Program-made: the position numbers and the translations under genes
Part shown: positions 41,764 to 51,226 of the stretch, one piece after another
Layout of the letters: each line of letters begins with the position of its first letter
Position numbering within the stretch: the first letter of the stretch is position 1
Notes under the pieces: generated by a model
The model's input: the letters and a program-made list of their open reading frames with translations, nothing else
What the model was told of the DNA's origin: nothing
Database searches by the model: none
Origin: Actinoallomurus iriomotensis
GTDB lineage: Bacteria > Actinomycetota > Actinomycetes > Streptosporangiales > Streptosporangiaceae
DNA length: 64,000 nt
Assembly (NCBI RefSeq): GCF_030269445.1
Contig: NZ_BSTJ01000001.1
Coordinates: 521,898-585,897, forward strand
Direction of reading: 5' to 3'

Positions 41764-42299
41764 CGCATGCTGTGAGATTCCTCGAGGTAGGCCATGACGC
41801 CCGCCGGCTCCTCGGCGAAGAAGACCAGGTTCGCGAGGGGGCACGGCAAGAACCCCTCGTCCTCCATCCGCCGGAACTGCTCCCTCAGGCCGTCGTAGAA
41901 GCCCGCGCTGTTCAGCAGCACCAGCGGCTTGTCGGTCTGGCCGTGTTTCTTCAGCTCCAGGATCTCCGTCGCCTCGTCCAGCGTTCCGGTTCCGCCCACC
42001 ATGATCACTACCGCGTCGGCCTTCTCCAGCAGCAGCCTCTTGCGCTCGGCCAGGTCTCGCGCGACGACCATGTCGTCCACGCCGGGACGCACCTTGTCGA
42101 CCAGGAAACGCACCGAGACCCCCATGAGCCGTCCGCCGGCCTGGTGCACTCCGTCCGCCACGACCTTCATCAGGCCCGTGTCGGAGCCGCCCCAGACCAG
42201 GGTGTGCCCGCCCTTGCCGATGAGTTCCGCCAGCTCACGGGCGGGTCGGGTGTAGGTCTCGGAAAGGTCCGCCGCGGAGAGGAAGACGCAGATGTTCAT
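41760..42299 (-). CDS. LOG-family nucleoside 5'-monophosphate phosphoribohydrolase
   Basis: 179 residues. LVWGGSDTGLMKVVADGVHQ and VGGTGTLDEATEILELKKHG are the LOG (lysine decarboxylase-like, TIGR00730) motifs; the second is normally PGGxGTxxE and here begins with Val. LOG proteins split cytokinin-type or ordinary nucleoside monophosphates into base and ribose 5-phosphate. It is followed by a tiny overlapping ORF and lies 25 bases downstream of the large membrane-protein gene on the same strand. Confidence 0.85.
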   Translation of the reverse strand: MNICVFLSAADLSETYTRPARELAELIGKGGHTLVWGGSDTGLMKVVADGVHQAGGRLMGVSVRFLVDKVRPGVDDMVVARDLAERKRLLLEKADAVVIMVGGTGTLDEATEILELKKHGQTDKPLVLLNSAGFYDGLREQFRRMEDEGFLPCPLANLVFFAEEPAGVMAYLEESHSMR

Positions 42300-42324
42300 G
42301 CGGACACCGTAGAACTCGGCCCGT

Positions 42325-44037
42325 TCACGGCGTGGATCCGTTTCGGCGGCGCAGTTCGTCGCCGAGGGCGCCGATGCAGTTCGCCAGCTCCTTCGTGGAC
42401 ATCGCGGCGGGCGGCTTGCCGCAGCCGGACACGGTCGGTGCGGTCTTCCCGCCCGGGTTCGGCGTGCTGGAGACGTTCACCGTGCGCGGGCTGGTGCGTC
42501 CGGTGATGGACAGGTCGACGTAGAACTCCGTGAGCCCCCGCCGGACCCCGTACACGCGCCACATGTCGCCGCCCAGCGGGGTGAACTCCTCCAGGCGGCC
42601 GCCGGTGTTGAGGAACGTCGGGTCGATGCCGCGCACGGCGTCGGTGGCCTTGTTCGTCAGGGCGTTGAGGTTGGCGACGTTGGGATCGCCGTCGGGCAGG
42701 ACGTACAGGTCCATGGCGTTGAGGCGGCCGTCGGCCGCGGCGTCGGCCGGGGAGACGGCGTAGGCGATGAAGGCCTGGCTCTTGCTGGCGTTCGGCGTCA
42801 GCGGGGTGACGTAGTACAGGTGGTCGCCGGGGCCGCGGAGCAGGTACTCGGAGGTGTTGCCGCCCTGGACGTCGTCGACCGTGGGCTTGAACCCGAAGGA
42901 CGCCCGTGACCGCCACTTGCGGCCGGCGGCCCATTCGGTGGCCTGGCGCTGCAGCACGGTCAGGCTCTCGGGGTACGCCGGGCCGGGCAGGTCGCCCGCC
43001 CGCACCGTACGGCGGTAGGCGGCGTGGACGCCGTGGTCGCCGGTGAGGACCAGCACGCCGGCGGCGGTCATGACGCTGCGGTTCTTGAACCCGATCTGCC
43101 GTTTGACCGGGATGACGATGACGGGCTTGCCGCCCTGGCAGTAGCCCCAGACGTCATTGTCGTCCCACAGCAGGTCGGGGTACTTCTCACCGAGCCAGTT
43201 GGGCAGGCTGTTGCCGCGCGCCCCGTGGAAGGCGCGGTCGAAGTCTCCCGGCGCGAAGCGGCACGCGACCTTGACGGTGTTGGAGGCCCCGTCCCAGGAC
43301 GCGATGCCGTATGTCGGGGTGGCCTTGCCGGAGCCGTCGAGGACCGCGGTCCAGATGCCCGGACCGCTGTCGCCGCCGGGTTTCGGGGGCGCCCCGTACA
43401 GGTAGGTGAGGGTGTCCTCCCAGAAGTCGACCTTCGGGGCGGGCGAGGCGGCGTGGGCCATCATCTGCTGGGCCGAGGCGTAGGAGGAGGTGCGGCCCTC
43501 CCAGTCGGCGATGCCGGTCAGCTTGTCGACCTGGACGCAGCCCCGTACGTCGGCGGCACCGCGGTAGGAGCATCCGCGCTCTCCCTCCTTGGCGCCGCGC
43601 ATGAGGTACCCGAGGGAGGCGGGAGGGTTCGCGCCGTCGGTGATGTGCCAGGTCGTGGCGCGGTTGTAGTAGCGGCCCTCGTCCTTGTCGTTGTCCCAGA
43701 CCACCCGCAGGAACGGTACGGCCAGGACGCCGAGCGCGGCGATGACGGCCACGGTGGCGATGGCGCCGGAGGAGCGGGCCCCGTTGTCGTCGGCGACCAC
43801 GATGACGGCGGTGCCGATCAGGCCGACGGCGACCCAGAACCAGAACAGGCCGGTGGCGTGGCTCAGCGTGCCGCCGGGCAGCCACATGCGCTGCACGACG
43901 GTGAGCCGCCACCACTGCGACCACGTCCCCATGCCGGAGAGCCCGTACCGCAGGAGGATCCAGAACAGGAACGCGCCCACGGGCATCCAGGCCCACCAGA
44001 GCAGGAGCCCGGAGAAGCGCGCCTTGAAAAGGTTCAT
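42325..44037 (-). CDS. large membrane protein of unknown function
   Basis: 570 residues. Three transmembrane segments in the first 115 residues (GLLLWWAWMPVGAFLFWILL; GLFWFWVAVGLIGTAVIVV; ATVAVIAALGVLAVPFLRVV). The rest is a long extracytoplasmic region, seen as PVIVIPVKRQIGF, GDHLYYVTPLTPNASKSQAF and MDLYVLPDGDPNVANLNAL, ending with a short helical tail. The sequence resembles actinobacterial proteins without assigned function; I do not recognise a catalytic motif. Start at the ATG at 44037. Confidence 0.72.
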   Translation of the reverse strand: MNLFKARFSGLLLWWAWMPVGAFLFWILLRYGLSGMGTWSQWWRLTVVQRMWLPGGTLSHATGLFWFWVAVGLIGTAVIVVADDNGARSSGAIATVAVIAALGVLAVPFLRVVWDNDKDEGRYYNRATTWHITDGANPPASLGYLMRGAKEGERGCSYRGAADVRGCVQVDKLTGIADWEGRTSSYASAQQMMAHAASPAPKVDFWEDTLTYLYGAPPKPGGDSGPGIWTAVLDGSGKATPTYGIASWDGASNTVKVACRFAPGDFDRAFHGARGNSLPNWLGEKYPDLLWDDNDVWGYCQGGKPVIVIPVKRQIGFKNRSVMTAAGVLVLTGDHGVHAAYRRTVRAGDLPGPAYPESLTVLQRQATEWAAGRKWRSRASFGFKPTVDDVQGGNTSEYLLRGPGDHLYYVTPLTPNASKSQAFIAYAVSPADAAADGRLNAMDLYVLPDGDPNVANLNALTNKATDAVRGIDPTFLNTGGRLEEFTPLGGDMWRVYGVRRGLTEFYVDLSITGRTSPRTVNVSSTPNPGGKTAPTVSGCGKPPAAMSTKELANCIGALGDELRRRNGSTP

Positions 44038-44234
44038 GTGGCCGCCTTGGGGTCGAGGGGTACGGTCCTGATCTACCACCAATGGCTCGGGAGGGCTCCC
44101 GGCGCGGGGGCCTCGTTCTTTGACCGTGCCCCGGCCTCCGGGGTTCCGGCGGACACCGTTTCCGCTGTGAAATTCCTGTTACATCGTCGGCCGGGCCATT
44201 CACCTGGTACGACGTCCGGGGTTAGCGTCCCTGT

Positions 44235-44537
44235 GTGCTCATCACCCCGCACGAGCAGGAACGCCTGCTCATCCACGTGGCGGCCGGTCTCGCCCGCGAC
44301 CGCCGCGGCCGAGGGCTGCGGCTCAACCATCCCGAGGCGACCGCGATCATCGCCGCGTACGTCCTGGAGGGCGCGCGCGACGGCCGCGGGGTCGCCGACC
44401 TCATGGAGGCCGGCCGCACCGTGCTCACGCGCGAGGACGTGATGGACGGCGTCCCGGAGATGCTGGAGTCGGTGCAGGTCGAGGCGACGTTCCCCGACGG
44501 CACCAAGCTCGTCACCGTCCACCGGCCCATCCCATGA
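44235..44537 (+). CDS. ureA: urease gamma subunit
   Basis: 100 residues, standard length. [24 protein letters not shown] start ([20 protein letters not shown]), [20 protein letters not shown] and [18 protein letters not shown] are the family signatures. Starts with GTG at 44235. The gamma subunit packs with UreB and UreC in the nickel enzyme that splits urea into ammonia and carbamate. Its stop overlaps the start of the leader mini-ORF that links it to ureB. Confidence 0.95.
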   Translation: MLITPHEQERLLIHVAAGLARDRRGRGLRLNHPEATAIIAAYVLEGARDGRGVADLMEAGRTVLTREDVMDGVPEMLESVQVEATFPDGTKLVTVHRPIP

Positions 44538-44608
44538 GCGAGCGGAGCGAGCGAATCGACAAGCACAGCCCGCTGGTGATCGCTCCTCCGACGAAGGAGG
44601 ACTCATGA
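44534..44608 (+). repeat. leader mini-ORF repeat, copy 3 (ureA / ureB junction)
   Basis: A 24-residue ORF beginning [10 protein letters not shown] starts with ATG overlapping the ureA stop and ends with TGA overlapping the ureB ATG. TCCTCC and GGAGGA near 44585 form a hairpin over the ureB ribosome binding site. Same family as copies at 3532, 6236 and 60564. Confidence 0.7.
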
Positions 44609-44898
44609 GCGTTCCGGGAGAGGTGGTGCCGGGTGAGGGGACGGTCGCGCTGAACCCCGGCCGTCCGCGTACGACGCTGACGGTGGTCAACACCGGCGAC
44701 CGGCCCGTGCAGGTCGGGTCGCACTACCACTTCGCCCAGGCCAACGACGCGCTCGCGTTCGACCGGGAGGCCGCTCGCGGGCTCCGGCTCGACGTGCCCG
44801 CCGGCACCGCGGTGCGGTTCGAGCCGGGCATCGCCCGGGAGGTCTCCCTGGTCCCGCTCGCCGGCCGCCGGCTCGTACCCGGGCTGCGCCATGACTGA
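44605..44898 (+). CDS. ureB: urease beta subunit
   Basis: 97 residues. [40 protein letters not shown], and [19 protein letters not shown] match the UreB family. Stop overlaps the ureC start by 8 bases, so coupled. Small for a beta subunit but complete. Confidence 0.94.
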   Translation: MSVPGEVVPGEGTVALNPGRPRTTLTVVNTGDRPVQVGSHYHFAQANDALAFDREAARGLRLDVPAGTAVRFEPGIAREVSLVPLAGRRLVPGLRHD

Positions 44899-46588
44899 GA
44901 TCTCGCGCGAGCGCTACGCCCAGCTGTACGGGCCGACCACGGGCGACCGCGTGCGGCTGGCCGACACCGACCTGTTCATCGAGGTCACCGAGGACCTGAG
45001 CCGGGGCGAGGGCGCGGGCGACGAGGCGGTGTTCGGCGGCGGCAAGGTCATCCGCGAGTCGATGGGCCAGGGTGTCGCCACGCGGGCCGAGGGCGCGCCC
45101 GACCTGGTGATCACGGGCGTCGTGGTGCTGGACCACTGGGGCGTCGTCAAGGCCGACGTGGGGGTGCGCGACGGCCGGATCGTCGCGCTCGGCAAGGCCG
45201 GCAACCCGGACACGATGGACGGGGTGCACCCGGACCTGGTGATCGGGCCGTCCACCGAGATCCTGGCCGGCAACGGCCGGATCCTCACCGCCGGGGCGGT
45301 CGACTCCCACGTTCACCTGATCTGCCCGCAGCTCGTCGCGGAGGCGCTCGGCGCCGGGGTGACGACGCTCGTGGGCGGCGGCACCGGCCCGGCGGAGGGC
45401 ACGAAGGCGACGACCGTCACGCCCGGTTCGTGGCACCTGGCCCGGATGTTGGAGGCGATGGACCCCTACCCGGTCAACGTCGCGCTGCTCGGCAAGGGCA
45501 ACACGGTGTCGGAGGAGGCCATGTGGGAGGCGCTGCGCGGCGGCGCGTCCGGCTTCAAGCTGCACGAGGACTGGGGGTCGACCCCGGCCGCGATCGACGC
45601 GTGCCTGCGCGTCGCCGACGCCTCCGGCGTGCAGGTGGCGCTGCACTCCGACACCCTCAACGAGGCCGGGTACGTCGAGTCGACGCTGAACGCGATCGGC
45701 GGCCGGTCGATCCACGCGTACCACACCGAGGGCGCGGGCGGCGGGCACGCTCCGGACATCATCACGGTCGCCGCGCACCCGAACGTCCTGCCGTCCTCGA
45801 CCAATCCGACCCGGCCGCACACGGTGAACACGCTCGACGAGCACCTCGACATGCTCATGGTGTGCCACCACCTCAACCCGTCGGTGCCGGAGGACCTGGC
45901 GTTCGCCGAGTCGCGGATCCGCCCGACGACCATGGCGGCCGAGGACGCCCTGCACGACCTGGGCGCGATCTCGATGATCGGCTCGGACTCCCAGGCGATG
46001 GGCCGCATCGGCGAGACCGTGATCCGCACCTGGCAGACCGCGCACGTCATGAAGGGGCACCGCGGCGGGCTCGACGACAACCTGCGCGCCCGGCGCTACG
46101 TCGCCAAGTACACGATCTGCCCGGCGATCGCGCACGGCCTGGACGCGGAGGTCGGCTCGGTGGAGGTGGGCAAGCTCGCCGACCTGGTGCTGTGGGAGCC
46201 GGCGTTCTTCGGCGTACGACCGCACGTGGTGCTCAAGGGCGGCATGATCGCCTGGGGTCAGATGGGCGACGCGAACGCCTCGATCCCGACGCCGCAGCCG
46301 GTGTTCCCCCGGCCGATGTGGGGCGCCACGGCGGCGCCCGCCACCTCGGTGCACTTCGTCGCGCCCGCGGCCCTGGACGACGGCCTGGCCGACCGGCTGG
46401 CCGTACGGCGGCGGCTCGTCGCGGTCGGCGACACCCGGCGGCTGGGCAAGGCGGACATGCCGCTCAACGACGCGCTGCCCGAGATCAAGGTCGACCCGGA
46501 CACGTTCACCGTGACCGTCGACGGCGACGAGGTCGAGCCGGCGCCCGCGGCCGAGCTGCCGATGGCCCAGCGGTACTTCCTGTTCTGA
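44891..46588 (+). CDS. ureC: urease alpha subunit
   Basis: 565 residues. Nickel ligands in [11 protein letters not shown] (HxH), the carbamylated Lys in [11 protein letters not shown], His in ALHSDTLNE and in [13 protein letters not shown], the flap His in [20 protein letters not shown], and Asp in [12 protein letters not shown]. Catalyses urea hydrolysis. Overlaps ureB by ATG inside its end and overlaps the ureF start by TGATG. All catalytic residues are present, so the enzyme should be active. Confidence 0.96.
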   Translation: MTEISRERYAQLYGPTTGDRVRLADTDLFIEVTEDLSRGEGAGDEAVFGGGKVIRESMGQGVATRAEGAPDLVITGVVVLDHWGVVKADVGVRDGRIVALGKAGNPDTMDGVHPDLVIGPSTEILAGNGRILTAGAVDSHVHLICPQLVAEALGAGVTTLVGGGTGPAEGTKATTVTPGSWHLARMLEAMDPYPVNVALLGKGNTVSEEAMWEALRGGASGFKLHEDWGSTPAAIDACLRVADASGVQVALHSDTLNEAGYVESTLNAIGGRSIHAYHTEGAGGGHAPDIITVAAHPNVLPSSTNPTRPHTVNTLDEHLDMLMVCHHLNPSVPEDLAFAESRIRPTTMAAEDALHDLGAISMIGSDSQAMGRIGETVIRTWQTAHVMKGHRGGLDDNLRARRYVAKYTICPAIAHGLDAEVGSVEVGKLADLVLWEPAFFGVRPHVVLKGGMIAWGQMGDANASIPTPQPVFPRPMWGATAAPATSVHFVAPAALDDGLADRLAVRRRLVAVGDTRRLGKADMPLNDALPEIKVDPDTFTVTVDGDEVEPAPAAELPMAQRYFLF

Positions 46589-47223
46589 TGGACGCCGCGC
46601 TGCTCCTCCTCGCCGACTCGCGGCTCCCCGCGGGCGGGCACGCGCACTCCGGCGGGCTGGAGCCGGCCGTCACCGCCGGGGTCGTACGGGACCTGCCCAC
46701 GCTGGCGGACTTCCTGCGCGGCCGGCTGGCCACCGCGGGCCTGGTCGCGGCCGGGCTGGCCGCGGCGGCGTGCGCGGGCGGCCGGCCGGGGCTGGACGCC
46801 GAGGCGGACGCGCGCACGCCCTCCCCCGCGCAGCGGCACGCGTCGCTCGCGCAGGGGCGGGCGCTGCTGCGGGCCGCGCGCGCCGCCTGGCCGCACCCGG
46901 CGCTGGAGGAACTCGGGCCGTCGCACCATCCGGTCGTGCTCGGCACCGTCGTCCGTGTCGCGGGCGGCACGCCCGCGCAGGCCGCGGCGATCGCGGCGTA
47001 CGGCGCGGTGACCGGGCCCGCCTCGGCGGCCGTGCGCCTGCTCGGCCTCGACCCGCTCGGCGTCCAGCGGGTGCTCGCGGACCTGGCCGGGCGGATCGAC
47101 GCGACCGCCGCCGAGGCCGCCGAGAGCGTACGGGCGGGCGTCCTGCCCGCGGCGTCCGCGCCCGCCCTCGACCTGTTCGCCGAGCTGCACCGGCAGGCCG
47201 ACCTGCGCCTGTTCGAATCCTGA
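46588..47223 (+). CDS. ureF: urease accessory protein UreF
   Basis: 211 residues. LADSRLPAGGHAHSGGLEPA is the UreF start motif; HPVVLGTVVRVAGG and AAYGAVTGPASAAVRLLGLD follow. UreF helps UreG load nickel with fidelity. ATG overlaps the ureC stop. Confidence 0.9.
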   Translation: MDAALLLLADSRLPAGGHAHSGGLEPAVTAGVVRDLPTLADFLRGRLATAGLVAAGLAAAACAGGRPGLDAEADARTPSPAQRHASLAQGRALLRAARAAWPHPALEELGPSHHPVVLGTVVRVAGGTPAQAAAIAAYGAVTGPASAAVRLLGLDPLGVQRVLADLAGRIDATAAEAAESVRAGVLPAASAPALDLFAELHRQADLRLFES

Positions 47224-47241
47224 AATCGGGGGGATCTTGTC

Positions 47242-47922
47242 ATGGGACTCGACCACAGCCACGACACCGTTGCGGCGGAGCCGCACCGAGAGCTCCGTGA
47301 GACGAAGCCGCACCGGGCGCTCCGGCTCGGCATCGGCGGGCCGGTCGGCAGCGGCAAGACCGCGCTGACCGCCGCGCTGTGCCGCCTGCTCCGCGACGAG
47401 CTCGACCTGGCCGTGGTCACCAACGACATCTACACGACCGAGGACGCCGACTTCCTGCGGCGCAACGCCGTGCTGGACGACGACCGGATCGAGGCGGTCC
47501 GCACCGGCTGCTGCCCGCACACGGCGATCCGCGACGACATCTCGGCCAACCTCGACGCGGTGGAGCTGCTGGAGGAACGCCACGGACCGCTCGACCTGGT
47601 CATCGTCGAGAGCGGCGGCGACAACCTGACCGCGACGTTCAGCCGCGGGCTGGCCGACCGGCAGATCTTCGTGCTGGACGTGTCCGGCGGCGACAAGGTG
47701 CCGCGCAAGGGCGGCCCCGGCGTGACAACGGCCGACCTGTTGGTGGTGAACAAGATCGATCTCGCCCCGCTGGTCGGCGCCGACCTCGACGTGATGGCCC
47801 GCGACGCCGAGCGTGTACGCGGCGGCCTGCCGATCGCGTTCACGTCGCTGCGCGAGTCGCCGGACGTGCCGGAGGTGGCCGACTGGGTGCGGAGCGCCGT
47901 ACGGGAGCGGACCCCGGCGTGA
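47242..47922 (+). CDS. ureG: urease accessory GTPase UreG
   Basis: 226 residues. P-loop [14 protein letters not shown], metal-binding [11 protein letters not shown] (Cys-Pro-His), [15 protein letters not shown] and [15 protein letters not shown]. UreG hydrolyses GTP to drive nickel insertion. The N-terminus has a His-containing stretch (DHSHDT) that could bind Ni. Preceded by GGGGGATC. Confidence 0.95.
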   Translation: MGLDHSHDTVAAEPHRELRETKPHRALRLGIGGPVGSGKTALTAALCRLLRDELDLAVVTNDIYTTEDADFLRRNAVLDDDRIEAVRTGCCPHTAIRDDISANLDAVELLEERHGPLDLVIVESGGDNLTATFSRGLADRQIFVLDVSGGDKVPRKGGPGVTTADLLVVNKIDLAPLVGADLDVMARDAERVRGGLPIAFTSLRESPDVPEVADWVRSAVRERTPA

Positions 47923-48743
47923 ACTTCGCGTCGCGCGCGGCGGTGGCCGCGGTGCGGGCACCGGACGGCCGGACGCGGGTGACCCGGCTCCGCTCGGACG
48001 GTCCGCTCGCGCTGCGCGAGTCGGGCGGCGCGGTGTACCTCGTGGGCGCGGGCGCGGGCCCGCTCGGCGGCGACGACCTGGAGCTGACCATCGACGTCGG
48101 CCCGGACGCGTGCCTCGCGGTGCGCTCGGCCGCCGCGTCGCTGGTGCTGCCGGGCCGCCGGCCGGGCCCCTCCCGGCTGGCCGTACGGGCCCGCGTCGCG
48201 GCGGGCGCGCGGCTGGTCTTCGAGCCGGAGCCGGCCATCGCCGCCGCGGGCTGCGACCACCGGGCCCTCGCGGAGGTGACCCTGGAGCGCGGCGCGACGC
48301 TGACCTGGCGCGAGGAGATCGTCCTCGGCCGCCACGGCGAACGCCCGGGCCGCTACGTGAGCCGCTTCGACGTGACGTACGACGGCCTGCCGCTGCTGCA
48401 CCACGAGTTGCGGGTGGATGAGAACGCGACCAGCGCCGCCGTCCTCGGCGCCGCGAAGGCGGCGGGCACGGTCCTGCTCGCGGGAGAGGACCTGACGCGG
48501 GAGCCGTACGCCGCCGAGGGCCTGGGGGTACTGCCGCTGGCGGGCCCGGCGGTGCTGGTCACGGCACTCGCCGAGGACACCGTACGCCTCCGCGACCGGC
48601 TGACCCGCGGAACCGCCGAGGCGCGACTCGCCGCCGGGATCGAGGACCCGCCTCAAAGCCCTCCTACGACCCGTGCGGCCGTGTCGCGGGATGCAGGTGC
48701 CGTCGCAGGAACCGCGCCTGATGGCGGAGCAGGTCGGCGGTGA
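47919..48743 (+). CDS. ureD: urease accessory protein UreD (UreH)
   Basis: 274 residues. [40 protein letters not shown] and [20 protein letters not shown] fit UreD, which scaffolds apo-urease for metal loading. GTG start overlaps the ureG stop (GTGA). The last 80 bases overlap the 3' end of the convergent S9 peptidase gene. The order ABCFGD without ureE is the usual actinobacterial set. Confidence 0.88.
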   Translation: MNFASRAAVAAVRAPDGRTRVTRLRSDGPLALRESGGAVYLVGAGAGPLGGDDLELTIDVGPDACLAVRSAAASLVLPGRRPGPSRLAVRARVAAGARLVFEPEPAIAAAGCDHRALAEVTLERGATLTWREEIVLGRHGERPGRYVSRFDVTYDGLPLLHHELRVDENATSAAVLGAAKAAGTVLLAGEDLTREPYAAEGLGVLPLAGPAVLVTALAEDTVRLRDRLTRGTAEARLAAGIEDPPQSPPTTRAAVSRDAGAVAGTAPDGGAGRR

Positions 48744-50685
48744 CCAGCGAGCCGATCGCCTCGTGGCCGGCGCCGGGCAGGAGCAGTACCTCGTGCGGGC
48801 GACCCGCGGCCAGCAACGCGCCGGACAGGCGCAACGTGTTCGCCACGTGCACCTTCTCGTCCGCGAGGCCGTGCATGAGCAGCAGCGGGCGGGTCAGGCG
48901 GGGCGCCTCGGCCACCAGCGAGCACGCCTCGTACCGCTCGGGGAACGCCTCCGGATGACCGAGGAACCGCTCACGCCACTGGGCGTGGTAGAGCCGCTGG
49001 TCGGTGACGCCGGCCCCCGCCACCGCGGCGTGGAAGACGTCTGGACGGCGCAGGACGGCCAGCGCGGCGAGCGAGCCGCCGAAGGACCAGCCGCGGATGC
49101 CGACCCGGCCGGGGTCGAGGTCCGGCCGGAGCCGCACGGCCTCCCGTACCGCGGTCACCTGGTCCTCCAGCGCGGGCCCGAACAGGTCGCCGTGGACCTC
49201 GCGTTCCCAGGCGGGTCCGCGCCCCGGTGTTCCCCTCCCGTCCACGACCAGCACGGCGAAGCCCTGCTCGGCGAACCACTGCGAGACCAGGCACCGCCAG
49301 TCGAGCTCGGCGGTGACCCGCTGCCGGCCCGCGCCCGCGTACGGGTCGAGCAGGACCGGCAGCCGCCCGTCGCCGGGCCGGTGCCAGGAGGGCAGGTACA
49401 GCGCGGCACGCAGCTCACGCGGCCCGAGCACGAGCCGCGTCGCGTGGACGTCCAGCGGCGGCCGTTCCGCCTTCGACGGAATCGGGACGGCCCGCCCCGC
49501 CCGCCGTACCTCGACCCGCCCGCCGGGCCGGTCTCCCGCCCGCGTGACGTGCACGAGCGTCCCGTCCCGTAGCGTGCCCGCGTGCACGCCCGGCTCCGTG
49601 CTCAGCCGCCGGACGCCCGCTCCGGGGCGATGGAGCCACAGGTGGGTCTCGGCCGGTTCGTCGGAGGCGGCGAACAGGACGTCGTCGCCGTCCACGCCGA
49701 GCACGGCCCGCAGCTGGAGCCCCGGTGGCGTGACGGCGACTCCCCCGACGGTCAGGTGCCGGGTGCCCCGCAGGTCGGCGTGGGCGACGATCGCGCCGGA
49801 CCCGGTGCGTACCGGCAGGCCGGGAACGAGCTGCACCCAGCACGCGTCGCGCTGTTCGGCGAGGAGCGTCGTCCGGCCGCCGGCCGGGTCGATCCCGAAG
49901 AACCGGACGGTGCGCTGGTCGCGCGACTGCACGACGGCGTACGGGCCGTGGTCGTCCCATCCGCAGCCCGGCACGTACTCGAAGGCCCGCCGGTCCCATC
50001 GCGCCTCGGTCCGCGAGCCGTCGAGGCCGGCGATCCACAGAGTGACCTCGGGACCGGGCATGCCGGCCGCCGCGTAGCGCACGGCGCGCGGCGCGGCGGC
50101 CGGGTCGTCGGCCCGTCCGGCGACGTGCCACACCGCGACGCCCGCCGAGTCGACCCGCGTGACCAGCAACCGTTCGCCGTCCGGGTCCCACCAGAAACCG
50201 CGCGAGGCGTCCGGTGACCCGATCCCGAAGGTCACCTCCGGCCCGTCCGGCGCCGCGACCAGGCGGTCGCCGGTCCCGTCCGCCTCGATCACCCGCAGCG
50301 CGTCGCCGGAGACGTACGCGATCCGGCGGCCGGTGGGGTCGGGCCACGGGTCGGCGGCGTGGTCGCGGGCGGGCAGGCGCCGTACGGGCCCGCCGGCGAC
50401 GTTCACCGTCCACAGCCCGCCCGCCAGCGTGAACGCGACGAGCCCTCCGCTCGCGTCGGTCGCGTAGTCATCGATCCCGCGTGCCAGACCGCCCGGGTCG
50501 GCCAGCAGCCGTTCCGTCCCCGAGTCCAGGTCCAGCGCCCACAGGCAGGTCGCCGGGTCGTCGCCCGCGCGGCCGCGCAGGAAGACCACCGTCCCGCCGC
50601 CGGCGCAGACCGTGAACCGTTCCGGGACGCCCAGCGTGAACCGCCGCGTACGGAAGATCAGGTCGGGCAGGGAGGGCTGGGTCAT
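48664..50685 (-). CDS. S9-family prolyl oligopeptidase / DPP IV-like
   Basis: 673 residues. N-terminal beta-propeller (repeats such as DASGGLVAFTLAGGLWTVNV), then the hydrolase domain with RIGVRGWSFGGSLAAL-type nucleophile region (GIRGWSFGGSLAAL), acid in LADEKVHVANTL and His in LPGAGHEAIG. DGRGTPGRGPAWEREVHGDL is the S9 signature before the nucleophile. No signal peptide, so it is cytoplasmic. Cleaves peptides after Pro, probably as dipeptides. Overlaps ureD at its 3' end. Confidence 0.9.
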   Translation of the reverse strand: MTQPSLPDLIFRTRRFTLGVPERFTVCAGGGTVVFLRGRAGDDPATCLWALDLDSGTERLLADPGGLARGIDDYATDASGGLVAFTLAGGLWTVNVAGGPVRRLPARDHAADPWPDPTGRRIAYVSGDALRVIEADGTGDRLVAAPDGPEVTFGIGSPDASRGFWWDPDGERLLVTRVDSAGVAVWHVAGRADDPAAAPRAVRYAAAGMPGPEVTLWIAGLDGSRTEARWDRRAFEYVPGCGWDDHGPYAVVQSRDQRTVRFFGIDPAGGRTTLLAEQRDACWVQLVPGLPVRTGSGAIVAHADLRGTRHLTVGGVAVTPPGLQLRAVLGVDGDDVLFAASDEPAETHLWLHRPGAGVRRLSTEPGVHAGTLRDGTLVHVTRAGDRPGGRVEVRRAGRAVPIPSKAERPPLDVHATRLVLGPRELRAALYLPSWHRPGDGRLPVLLDPYAGAGRQRVTAELDWRCLVSQWFAEQGFAVLVVDGRGTPGRGPAWEREVHGDLFGPALEDQVTAVREAVRLRPDLDPGRVGIRGWSFGGSLAALAVLRRPDVFHAAVAGAGVTDQRLYHAQWRERFLGHPEAFPERYEACSLVAEAPRLTRPLLLMHGLADEKVHVANTLRLSGALLAAGRPHEVLLLPGAGHEAIGSLVTADLLRHQARFLRRHLHPATRPHGS

Positions 50686-50722
50686 CGGCGCAACCCTGCC
50701 ACAGCGCCCGGCGATCCGCCAG

Positions 50723-50755
50723 CTCCAACTGAACAGCTCCAACTGGACAGTTCAG
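50723..50755. promoter_or_regulatory. probable MarR operator
   Basis: CTCCAACTGAACAG (50723) and CTCCAACTGGACAG (50737) are direct repeats differing by one base, and CTGAAC/GTTCAG at 50729 and 50750 are inverted. Lies 25 bases before the MarR gene at 50780, between it and the divergent S9 gene. Confidence 0.55.
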
Positions 50756-50779
50756 GCTGAAGGATCTACCGTGTGGGTC

Positions 50780-51226
50780 ATGGATGAGATCACCGCGGAT
50801 GTCACCGAGTCGGCCGTCCGCGCCGCGCACGAGGTCCGGACGGTGTTCAGCCGCCTGCGCCGGCGGCTGAAGGAGTCCTACGACAACGAAGGGCTCACGC
50901 CGTCGCAGACGTCGGCGCTCAGCAGGCTGAGCAAGGAGGGTCCCGCGTCGGCGAGCGACCTGGCCGCGGCCGAACGGGTCCGCCCGCAGTCGATGGCCGC
51001 GACGCTCGCGGTCCTGGAGGAGCGCGGCCTGATCCAGCGCCGCCCCGACCCCGGCGACGGGCGTCGCCAGCTCGTCTCGCCGACCGACGGCGGACGCGCG
51101 TTCCTGGAGGACAAGCGGCGCGCGGGCGAGGAATGGCTGGCCCGCGCCCTGCAGGACGCCTGCACCGAGCGGGAGCGCGCGACCATCCTCGAGGCGATGG
51201 CGCTCCTCGACCGGCTCGTGCGCTGA
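50780..51226 (+). CDS. MarR-family regulator of the efflux operon
   Basis: 148 residues. Winged helix: LTPSQTSALSRLSKEGPASA, SDLAAAERVRPQSMAATLAV, and LEERGLIQRRPDPGDGRRQL with the wing. First gene of an operon with a DHA2 efflux pump (TGATG overlap) and an isochorismatase; it should repress itself and the pump through the repeat site just upstream. ATG at 50780 chosen because the repeats lie before it. Confidence 0.87.
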   Translation: MDEITADVTESAVRAAHEVRTVFSRLRRRLKESYDNEGLTPSQTSALSRLSKEGPASASDLAAAERVRPQSMAATLAVLEERGLIQRRPDPGDGRRQLVSPTDGGRAFLEDKRRAGEEWLARALQDACTERERATILEAMALLDRLVR

